Source: Roseicyclus sediminis (lineage in GTDB: Bacteria; Pseudomonadota; Alphaproteobacteria; Rhodobacterales; Rhodobacteraceae). From it: 64,000 bases of DNA. The notes under the pieces are model-generated. The model ran no database searches. It was not told the origin of the DNA and saw only the letters and a list, made by a program, of their open reading frames with translations. The stretch's first letter is position 1. Every line of letters begins with the position of its first letter. Shown one piece after another: positions 9,350 through 16,103 of the stretch. Location of the stretch: contig NZ_JAOPHT010000007.1 of assembly GCF_025515305.1 (NCBI RefSeq), positions 122,927-186,926 on the forward strand, in the 5' to 3' direction. Made by a program: the position numbers and the translations under genes.

Positions 9350-9490
9350 GGCCGAAACCTCAGCATGCCGCCCCGCGCGGGACAAGAGCCGAAGCGCGCC
9401 GCCCCGGGGCCCGCCTTGCCCGGGGGCGCATCCGGGGGGCAAAGAGTGGAAAACCCGTGCAATCCCGCCGCAGGACATCTCCGACGGAGG

Positions 9491-9589
9491 CCGGCGGGTT
9501 GCCTACGGGCCCGCGACCCGTTAGCGGGAGGCGACGAACCCGGACCCGGCCGAGATGCCGGGTGGCTCTTCCGGCCGCCTATCCGCCGG
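9491..9589 (+). ncRNA. Candidate structured RNA leader upstream of sulP
   Basis: A closing stem pairs 9491-9497 exactly with 9583-9589, extendable to 9 bp with one G-U. It encloses hairpin 9501-9504/9529-9532 with inner stem 9510-9514/9524-9528, and hairpin 9544-9550/9557-9563 (7 bp, 6-base loop). A competing hairpin pairs 9561-9566 with 9574-9579. This multibranch layout sits 67 bases before the sulP start. Alphaproteobacteria are known to carry a cis-regulatory motif called sul1 before sulfate transporter genes; identity with it is only a suspicion. The stems also exist in the eutB-direction transcript, so orientation is inferred from proximity. Confidence 0.45.
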
Positions 9590-9656
9590 ACAACGCTACG
9601 CCAGGCAAGACGCAAGGACCGGTGCCGCACAGCGCCGCCGGACTCGGACAGCTTTC

Positions 9657-11147
9657 ATGTTTTCATTCGACGCCTACCGCCGCCAGTGGCTGGGCAACGT
9701 GCGCGCCGACCTTCTCGCGGGTCTCGTGGTCGCACTGGCCCTCATCCCCGAGGCCATCGCCTTCTCGATCATCGCGGGCGTGGACCCGAAGGTCGGGCTT
9801 TATGCCAGTTTCTCCATCGCCGTGATCACCGCCATCGCGGGCGGGCGTCCCGGCATGATCTCGGCGGCGACGGCGGCAACGGCGGTCCTGATGGTCACGC
9901 TGGTGCGGGACCACGGGCTGCAATACCTCCTGGCCGCGACGGTGCTGGCGGGCCTCCTGCAGATCGGGGCGGGCGCGCTGAGGCTCGGCTTCGTGATGCG
10001 CTATGTCTCGAAATCGGTGATGACGGGGTTCGTCAACGCGCTCGCCATCCTGATCTTCATGGCGCAGCTTCCCGAACTCGACCCCAGGGAGGTCACCTGG
10101 CTGACCTACGCGCTGGTCGCGGCGGGGCTGGCGATCATCTACCTCTTCCCGCTCCTGACGAAGGCCGTGCCCTCGCCGCTGGTCACGATCATCGTGCTGA
10201 CCGCCCTGACGGTCGCCTTCGGATGGGACGTTCGCACGGTGGGCGACATGGGCGAGTTGCCCGATACGCTGCCCATGTTCCTCCTGCCCGACATCCCGCT
10301 GAACCTCGAGACGCTGCGGATCATCCTGCCCTACTCGGTCGCGGTGGCGGTCGTGGGCCTGCTCGAAAGCCTGATGACCCAGAACATCGTCGACGACCTG
10401 ACTGACACGAAGTCGAACCGCAACCAGGAGTGCATCGGCCAGGGCCTCGCCAACACGGCCACGGGCTTCATCGGCGGCATGGCGGGCTGCGCCATGATCG
10501 GCCAGTCGATCATCAACGTGAAATCGGGCGGGCGCGGGCGGCTGTCGTGCTTCGTGGCCGGCGTGTTCCTGTTGATCCTTGTTGTGGGCCTCGGCGATCT
10601 GGTGCGCATCATCCCGATGCCCGCGCTCGTCGCCATCATGATCATGGTCTCGATCGGCACATTCTCGTGGTCGTCGATCCGCAACCTCGCGGTACACCCG
10701 CGCTCTTCCTCGGTGGTGATGCTGGCGACCGTGGCGACCGTGGTCTGGACCCACAACCTCGCCATCGGGGTGCTGGTCGGAGTGCTCCTGTCGGGGATCT
10801 TCTTCGCCGGCAAGATCGCGCAGCTTTTCCGGGTGACGAGCGAGATCAGCGCCGATGGCCGCGTGCGCACCTACCGTGTCGAGGGGCAGATGTTCTACGG
10901 GTCGGTCGAGGACTTCATGGACGCCTTCGACTTCCGCGAGGCGCCCGAGCGCGTGGTGATCGACGTCTCGCGCTCACACATCTGGGACATAAGCTCGGTG
11001 CAGGCGCTAGACATGGCGATCCTGAAGTTCCGCCGCGACGGCGCGGAGGTGGAGGTCGTCGGCATGAACGAGGCGACCGAGACGCTGGTCGACCGGCTCG
11101 GCGTGAGCGACCGGCCGGGCGCGCTCGACAGTCTCTCGGCGCATTGA
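9657..11147 (+). CDS. SulP family inorganic anion transporter
   Basis: A 496-residue membrane transporter with about 12 hydrophobic segments and a C-terminal STAS domain (from about residue 390). The first membrane helices carry [20 protein letters not shown], the usual SulP entry motif, and the STAS region has [19 protein letters not shown]. SulP proteins move sulfate, bicarbonate or other anions across the inner membrane; which one cannot be told. A Usp protein follows 13 bp downstream. The start at 9657 lies after a long untranslated leader with potential RNA structure. Confidence 0.9.
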   Translation: MFSFDAYRRQWLGNVRADLLAGLVVALALIPEAIAFSIIAGVDPKVGLYASFSIAVITAIAGGRPGMISAATAATAVLMVTLVRDHGLQYLLAATVLAGLLQIGAGALRLGFVMRYVSKSVMTGFVNALAILIFMAQLPELDPREVTWLTYALVAAGLAIIYLFPLLTKAVPSPLVTIIVLTALTVAFGWDVRTVGDMGELPDTLPMFLLPDIPLNLETLRIILPYSVAVAVVGLLESLMTQNIVDDLTDTKSNRNQECIGQGLANTATGFIGGMAGCAMIGQSIINVKSGGRGRLSCFVAGVFLLILVVGLGDLVRIIPMPALVAIMIMVSIGTFSWSSIRNLAVHPRSSSVVMLATVATVVWTHNLAIGVLVGVLLSGIFFAGKIAQLFRVTSEISADGRVRTYRVEGQMFYGSVEDFMDAFDFREAPERVVIDVSRSHIWDISSVQALDMAILKFRRDGAEVEVVGMNEATETLVDRLGVSDRPGALDSLSAH

Positions 11148-11160
11148 GGGGGAAGAAGAC

Positions 11161-12015
11161 ATGACGACCAAGATCATCGCGCTGGTGGACGGTTCGATCT
11201 ATTCCGAAAGCGTCTGCGACCATGCCGCCTGGATTTCCGGGCGGACCGGATCGCCGGTGGAACTCATCCACGTGCTCGGCCGCCGCGAGGCGGCGGAGAC
11301 GCGCGACCTCTCCGGCTCGATCCGGCTCGGCGCACGTTCGGCGCTGCTGGAAGAACTGGCCGCACTCGATGCCCAGCGCGCGAAGCTGATCGCCCATCGC
11401 GGCCGCGCCATCCTCGAGGATGCGCGCGCCATCGTCGCGCGGGACGGCGTGGCCGAGGTCACGACGCGTCTGCGCCATGGCGACATCGTCGAGGCCATCG
11501 CCGAAATAGAGGCCGAGGCGCGCGTGATCGTCGTCGGCAAGCGTGGCGAGGCGGCGGATTTCGCGAAGGGGCATCTGGGCTCGAACCTCGAACGGATCGT
11601 GCGCGCCGCGCATCGGCCGGTTTTCGTCGCCTCGCGCGCGTTCCGGCCGATCGGGAAGGTCCTCGTGGCCTATGACGGCGGGCGCTCGGCGATGAAGGCG
11701 GTGGATCATATCGCGCGCAGCCCGCTTTTTGCCGGGCTTTCGGTCACCGTGGTGACGGTCGGTTCCGACACGGCCGCCGCGCGGCAAGGGCTCGGCGATG
11801 CCGCTGCCCTTCTGAAAGCGGCGGGGATCGAGGCCGAGACGCGCCTCGTGCCGGGCCAGCCGGATGCCGAGCTTGGCCGGATGGTCGAGAACGAGGGCTT
11901 CGGCATGGTCGTGATGGGCGCCTATGGCCACAGCCGCATCCGGAGCCTGGTGATCGGGTCGACGACCACCGAGATGGTCAGGTCCTGCAAGGTTCCCGTC
12001 GTCCTGATGCGCTGA
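11161..12015 (+). CDS. Tandem-domain universal stress protein
   Basis: A 284-residue protein with two Usp domains in tandem. Both carry the ATP-binding pattern G-x2-G-x9-G(S/T): GKRG...GS near residue 125 and GAYG...GS near residue 262, so both domains look nucleotide-binding. A good ribosome site (GGGGGAAG) precedes the ATG, and only 13 bp separate it from sulP, so the two are co-transcribed. SulP-Usp pairs are common in bacteria and may link anion transport to energy state, though the mechanism is not established. Confidence 0.9.
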   Translation: MTTKIIALVDGSIYSESVCDHAAWISGRTGSPVELIHVLGRREAAETRDLSGSIRLGARSALLEELAALDAQRAKLIAHRGRAILEDARAIVARDGVAEVTTRLRHGDIVEAIAEIEAEARVIVVGKRGEAADFAKGHLGSNLERIVRAAHRPVFVASRAFRPIGKVLVAYDGGRSAMKAVDHIARSPLFAGLSVTVVTVGSDTAAARQGLGDAAALLKAAGIEAETRLVPGQPDAELGRMVENEGFGMVVMGAYGHSRIRSLVIGSTTTEMVRSCKVPVVLMR

Positions 12016-12037
12016 GCGTCCTGGCGGGTAGCGGCGA

Positions 12038-12055
12038 ATGAGGGATCGACCTCAT
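12038..12055. promoter_or_regulatory. 18-bp palindrome, copy 1 (ATGAGG-N6-CCTCAT)
   Basis: ATGAGG, spacer GATCGA, CCTCAT form a perfect inverted repeat that starts 22 bases after the usp stop and ends 82 bases before the ATG at 12138. An almost identical element stands before the paralogous gene at 12676. Its repetition at matching distance indicates an operator, perhaps for the nearby LuxR-type response regulator. Confidence 0.6.
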
Positions 12056-12137
12056 GTCCCCGCGCAGCCCGCGTCTGGCATCAACGGGTCATCGGACGGG
12101 CCATGACGGTCCGTCGCCAGACCGAAGGACCCGGACC

Positions 12138-12476
12138 ATGACCACGAATTCCATCCGCCGCGCCGCCCTCCGCCTCGCCGCCGTCACTGCCGTCGCCCTC
12201 ACCGCGATGGGCGCCGGCACCGATGAGGCCGCCGCGCAGGAGCAATTCTTCAGCTACTGCTTCTACGACAACAACAACGTCAACGTGTTCGTCGGCGATC
12301 TCTCCGTCGGCTTCCAGGCCTATCCCGCCGGGCGGCCGGGCAACGCGCTCTACTACCAGCGGGTCGGCAATACCCACCGCTATGTCGGCCAGACCGGCGC
12401 CATCTACGCGCTGTTCCAGAACGGCGATGCGACCTGGAGCGACGGCAACCAGACGATCCGCCTCTATCGCTGCTGA
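12138..12476 (+). CDS. Small secreted two-cysteine protein, paralogue 1
   Basis: A 112-residue protein I do not recognise. It has a signal peptide (arginine-rich start, hydrophobic core, probable cleavage after AAA near residue 34), leaving a mature domain of about 78 residues rich in Tyr, Asn and Gly. Patterns shared with the paralogue at 12676 are YCF, N.NV..G, GF.A, GN.LYY.R.G..RYV, G.IY, A.W and a C-terminal Cys. The two conserved cysteines (in YCF and at the C-terminus) could form a disulfide in the periplasm or outside. It is preceded by an 18-bp palindrome and followed by its own terminator. Confidence 0.8.
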   Translation: MTTNSIRRAALRLAAVTAVALTAMGAGTDEAAAQEQFFSYCFYDNNNVNVFVGDLSVGFQAYPAGRPGNALYYQRVGNTHRYVGQTGAIYALFQNGDATWSDGNQTIRLYRC

Positions 12477-12504
12477 AACCCGCGGCCCCCTCCCCCCGTC
12501 GAAA

Positions 12505-12530
12505 GGCGGCGCAGGCACCCCTGCGCCGCC
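12505..12530 (+). terminator. Terminator hairpin after small secreted protein 1
   Basis: An 11-bp perfect GC stem (12505-12515 with 12520-12530) with a 4-base loop, 28 bases after the stop at 12476. It is followed by TCTCGCATCT rather than a T-run. A very similar hairpin follows the second copy. Confidence 0.7.
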
Positions 12531-12578
12531 TCTCGCATCTGTCCGCATGGTCGCGCGCGCGCCCCGAAGCGGCGCAGT

Positions 12579-12596
12579 ATGAGGGATTGACCTCAT
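12579..12596. promoter_or_regulatory. 18-bp palindrome, copy 2 (ATGAGG-N6-CCTCAT)
   Basis: The same inverted arms as copy 1 with spacer GATTGA (one base different), ending 79 bases before the ATG at 12676, against 82 bases for copy 1. Seventeen of 18 bases match. The position suits a promoter operator. Confidence 0.6.
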
Positions 12597-12675
12597 GGGG
12601 CCGATGCGCGGCGGCGGCTAGGGTCAATTCATCGGCACAGAACGCCACACCCCATGAACCCGAAGGACCTCACCC

Positions 12676-13104
12676 ATGACCCTCCGCATCAAGACCGCCC
12701 GCCTCCTTACCGCAGCCATCATCGGCGCCTCCGCCATCACAGGCACCTCCGCCACCCCGGCCGCCGCGCAGAACGCCGAGCTGGAAGCCGCCCTGATCGG
12801 CGCCATCGCCGCGATCATCATCGGCCAGCAGACCGGCCCGGCGCCCGCCCCGGCCCCTCCCCCCCAACCGGTCGTCGAGACGCGCCAATATTGCTTCGGC
12901 GGCAACATCAACGTCCTGACCGGCAATTTCGACGAGGGGTTCTATGCCGAGGGCCTCGGCCGCGGCGGCAACATCCTCTACTACACGCGCAGGGCCGGCA
13001 CGAACCGCTACGTCAACAACGCGGGCCACATCTACATCATCTACGACGACAACTCGGCCGCCTGGCTCGGCTCGACGACGGCGGTGGACATGCGCCGCTG
13101 CTGA
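12676..13104 (+). CDS. Small secreted two-cysteine protein, paralogue 2
   Basis: A 142-residue protein of unknown function, paralogous to 12138-12476. It has a signal peptide (probable cleavage after AAA near residue 31), then an extra hydrophobic stretch (ALIGAIAAIIIG) and a Pro/Ala linker absent from copy 1, and finally the shared domain: QYCFGG, NINVLTGNF, GFYAEGLGRGGNILYY, GTNRYV, GHIYIIYD, AAWLG and a terminal Cys. The hydrophobic stretch and linker could tether it to the membrane. It has its own palindrome and terminator, so it is expressed separately from copy 1. Confidence 0.8.
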   Translation: MTLRIKTARLLTAAIIGASAITGTSATPAAAQNAELEAALIGAIAAIIIGQQTGPAPAPAPPPQPVVETRQYCFGGNINVLTGNFDEGFYAEGLGRGGNILYYTRRAGTNRYVNNAGHIYIIYDDNSAAWLGSTTAVDMRRC

Positions 13105-13128
13105 TCGCGGGCACGATCCCCACGGATG

Positions 13129-13154
13129 ACGCGGCGCAGACCCCTGCGCCGCGT
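13129..13154. terminator. Bidirectional terminator between small protein 2 and the sensor kinase
   Basis: An 11-bp perfect stem (13129-13139 with 13144-13154) with a 4-base loop lies between convergent genes ending at 13104 and 13159. It shares the core GCGGCGCAG/CTGCGCCGC with the terminator of copy 1, so the terminator was duplicated with the gene. Confidence 0.75.
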
Positions 13155-13158
13155 TCCG

Positions 13159-15210
13159 CTATTCGGGCGGTGCCTCGCGGAGGCCCTCGATCGCCATGGT
13201 CGTCCCCCGCCCGGGCGCGCTGCGGATGACGAGGGAGAGCCCATGGTCAATCGCCAGAGCCTCGACACTCGCAAGGCCTACCCCCTCCCCTTCGGCGGCG
13301 TGCGATTGCGCGCCCCGCGCATAGCTCCCGCGAACGGCGGCCACCTCATCGGCGGACATGCCCGGCCCGCTGTCGCGCACTTCGAGGGCGATGCGCCCGT
13401 TGCGGCGGCGCGCGCCGATCACGACCGCCCCGGCATCGGTGTACTTCACCGCGTTCGAGGTCAGGTTGGACAGCATCCGGATCAGCGGGACGGGATCGGC
13501 CTCGACGATCAGGCCGCTTGGCGCGGCGCGCAGGGTCAGGCCCTTCGCCCGCGCCTCGTCGCCGAACATGCGCACGACGTTCTGCGTCAGCACCGAGACC
13601 GGGATCGCCTCGCGCGCGGGGGCGGGTCCGTGACCGGCGTCGATGTCGCTCGGCCGCGCGGCCACCATGCTGTCGGTCAGGACCGAGCGCAGGTAGTCGA
13701 GCCCGGTACTCAGCCGTTCCTTCAGCGCGGCCGGGGCGGCTTCCGCCTCCTCCAGCGCGAGCCGCAGCGACATCAGCGGCTGCCGCAGGTCGTGGCTAGT
13801 CAGGGCGAGGCGCGAGCGGTGCTGCTCGGCCAGGGTCCGGGCGCGGTCGAGGTCGCGGTGCGCGGCCAGCAGCGTCTGTGACAGGCGCAATTGCTCCTGC
13901 GAGGCGGCAAGCTCGGCCTCGCGGGCGATGTCGCGCTGGTTCCGCAGGCCGAAGGTCTGGCGCACGATGGCGGCGGCGAAGATCATCGCATCGGTGAACC
14001 ACAGCACGTTGACGACCGACTGCGTCCAGATCGCGTCGATCCCCGCCGCCGCCGGCAGGTTCCGCGCCACGAGGGCGACGCCCAGCACGAGGACCATGAC
14101 GCCGGCCGCGAAGAACCCGCTTCCGTCCGTTCCGAGCCGCCAGAGCAGCACCGCCGCCCAGAGCGCGTAGAGGAGAGACGCGGCGAAGATCGCGCCGCCG
14201 AAGGCCTGCCCCACCAGCGCGCTTGCCGCGATCATGCCGGCATAGAGGCCGTCGGGGTCCTCGATTGGCACCACGCCCGAGGTCATGAGCACGATCAACG
14301 CGATGACGCCGAGAACGAACACGACGACCGCAAGGATCGCCCAGAGCGCCAGCCGCACCAGCCGCCCGCCGACGCGCGCCATTTCGTGGCCCGGCGCGGC
14401 ATCCTCGACGAAGGCGGCGACGAACCGGTAGTGCGCGAGGCTGAGCAGGATGACGACGATCACCGAGACGCCGTTGATGATCTGTCCCGCATTGTAGGGC
14501 ACGAGCGCCGCGACATAGCCCTCGCGCGCGGCCATGGTCAGCCAGATGATCCCGAAATACACGGCATAGAGCCGCGCGGGCCGGGATTGCAGCAGGTAGG
14601 CGAAGGCGGTGAAGAACAGGATCAGCAGCGCGGATCCAGCCAAGAGGCCGCCATAGAGATGGGACCGGCCCATCATCTCGGCGTCGAGCTGAAGTTCCGG
14701 CCGCAGCATCGGCGCGGACCCAGTGATCAACCCGGCCAGGTCGAAACTGGCCCAGATCTCGATGGTCTCGCCCGCCATGATCGGAATGGGCAGCGAGACG
14801 ACCCGGCGCGTCCCGGTCTCGCGTTCGCGGATGCCAGTCTCGGCCCGGTTGGTCAGGACCGGCTGATCCTCGGCCGCGCGACGCACCCACCAGGTCGCGC
14901 GCACCGCCGTCACGTCGCCCATGTCGATCCGCCAGACGCCCGAGGTGGCCGACGCGTTGACGACGCGCAGGCACCCCCAGACATCCGAGCCCAGCGCCTC
15001 GGTATCGACAAGCGCGATGCCGTCGGCCACGGGACAGGGCGCATCGGGATCGGTGGAGCGCACCATGCGCAGATGCAGGTTGCGCACCGGCGCATCGGCA
15101 AGCGCCACGACGATCGGACTGTCGTCCGCACCACGAGTGATCCCCGGCCGCGCGAGGTTGTGATACGTCAGAATCGCGATACTACTGAGGAAGGCGATGG
15201 CGAAGATCAC
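13159..15210 (-). CDS. 7TM (7TMR-DISM-like) sensor histidine kinase
   Basis: A 683-residue kinase. An N-terminal helix (residues 1-20) is followed by an extracytoplasmic region to about residue 185, seven or so membrane helices (about 190-420), a coiled coil and a HisKA-HATPase module. The phosphoacceptor is H473 in SHDLRQPL; the N box reads LSNLTSNAVKYT, G1 is RDSGPGM and G2 is GEGVGLA, so it looks active. The layout matches 7TMR-DISM sensors, whose outer domain often binds carbohydrates or small ligands. The start is a GTG at 15210 without a clear Shine-Dalgarno. It is divergent from a response regulator 38 bp away and convergent with the duplicated secreted-protein cassette. Confidence 0.85.
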   Translation of the reverse strand: MIFAIAFLSSIAILTYHNLARPGITRGADDSPIVVALADAPVRNLHLRMVRSTDPDAPCPVADGIALVDTEALGSDVWGCLRVVNASATSGVWRIDMGDVTAVRATWWVRRAAEDQPVLTNRAETGIRERETGTRRVVSLPIPIMAGETIEIWASFDLAGLITGSAPMLRPELQLDAEMMGRSHLYGGLLAGSALLILFFTAFAYLLQSRPARLYAVYFGIIWLTMAAREGYVAALVPYNAGQIINGVSVIVVILLSLAHYRFVAAFVEDAAPGHEMARVGGRLVRLALWAILAVVVFVLGVIALIVLMTSGVVPIEDPDGLYAGMIAASALVGQAFGGAIFAASLLYALWAAVLLWRLGTDGSGFFAAGVMVLVLGVALVARNLPAAAGIDAIWTQSVVNVLWFTDAMIFAAAIVRQTFGLRNQRDIAREAELAASQEQLRLSQTLLAAHRDLDRARTLAEQHRSRLALTSHDLRQPLMSLRLALEEAEAAPAALKERLSTGLDYLRSVLTDSMVAARPSDIDAGHGPAPAREAIPVSVLTQNVVRMFGDEARAKGLTLRAAPSGLIVEADPVPLIRMLSNLTSNAVKYTDAGAVVIGARRRNGRIALEVRDSGPGMSADEVAAVRGSYARGAQSHAAEGEGVGLASVEALAIDHGLSLVIRSAPGRGTTMAIEGLREAPPE

Positions 15211-15248
15211 CAGCGCCGCTCGGTTCGCGTTCAGAGAAAAGACAGACA

Positions 15249-15887
15249 GTGCAAGGCTCTCCGAAGAAGATCGTGATCGCCGACGACCATGCGTTGGTTC
15301 GCAACGGGCTCAAAGACATTATTGCCCGCATCGACGGCGCCGAGGTCGTGGGCGAGGCCGAGAACGGCTTCGAGGCCATCGCGCTCGGCAAGACGCTGCG
15401 CCCCGATCTGCTGCTTCTGGATGCCGGCATGCCCCTGTCGCGCGGCATGGAGGTCTTCGGCGAGGTCCGGCGCTGGTCGCCCGACACCCGCATCGCAGTC
15501 GTGACCGGGTTCACCGCCGCCCAGAGCCTGGCCGACTGGATGGCCGTCGAGGTCGATGGCCTGTTCCTCAAGTCCTGCCCCCCCGACGAGATGCAGAAGG
15601 GCTTCGAACTCCTGCTGCGGGGAGAGCGATACGTGGCACAGGAAGTTGTGCGCATCCTCGAGAACGCGACGACGGTCGAACCCCTGACGCAGCGGGAGCG
15701 GCAGGTGCTGCACCTGATCGCGCAGGGCTGTTCGAACGCGGCCATCGCCGAGCGCCTGTCGATCAGCGCCAAGACCGTCGACAACCACCGCACGCGGCTG
15801 ATGGCCAAGCTCGAGGTGAACTCCGTCGCGCAGCTTCTGGCCTATGCGCTGAAGGAAGGTCTGCTGGATTCCTCGTCGCAACTCTGA
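15249..15887 (+). CDS. LuxR/NarL-type response regulator
   Basis: A 212-residue two-domain regulator. The receiver domain has the acidic pair D12-D13 and phosphoacceptor D58 in LLLLDAGMP, with the conserved lysine in LFLKS. The C-terminal LuxR helix-turn-helix runs from LTQRERQVL to RLMAKL (about residues 148-192). The start is GTG at 15249. It is surely the partner of the divergent kinase. LuxR-type regulators bind short palindromes as dimers, so the ATGAGG-N6-CCTCAT elements before the two secreted-protein genes are candidate targets. Confidence 0.9.
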   Translation: MQGSPKKIVIADDHALVRNGLKDIIARIDGAEVVGEAENGFEAIALGKTLRPDLLLLDAGMPLSRGMEVFGEVRRWSPDTRIAVVTGFTAAQSLADWMAVEVDGLFLKSCPPDEMQKGFELLLRGERYVAQEVVRILENATTVEPLTQRERQVLHLIAQGCSNAAIAERLSISAKTVDNHRTRLMAKLEVNSVAQLLAYALKEGLLDSSSQL

Positions 15888-16103
15888 GTTGGGCGTTCGC
15901 GGCGCGGGGCCGCGCGCGCCGCATGATCCCGGAGGGGGGCTTGCCGCAACGGGCGGGTCCGTCGCGAAGAGAGGCGCGCGGCCTCCGATCATCCGAACCG
16001 CTGCCGCTTCGGCCGGTGGATTGACGCGGCGATACCCTGCCAAGGGCCGCGCGGGGCATGTTTTTGGTCCTGCGGCGGCCTCCACCCATGTAGTGTCCGG
16101 CCC

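Noticed and set aside
9350..9656. Cobalamin riboswitch before eutB
   Set aside because: EutBC needs adenosylcobalamin, so I looked for a B12 box and the conserved core on the minus strand; neither is present. The stems found fit better as a leader of sulP.
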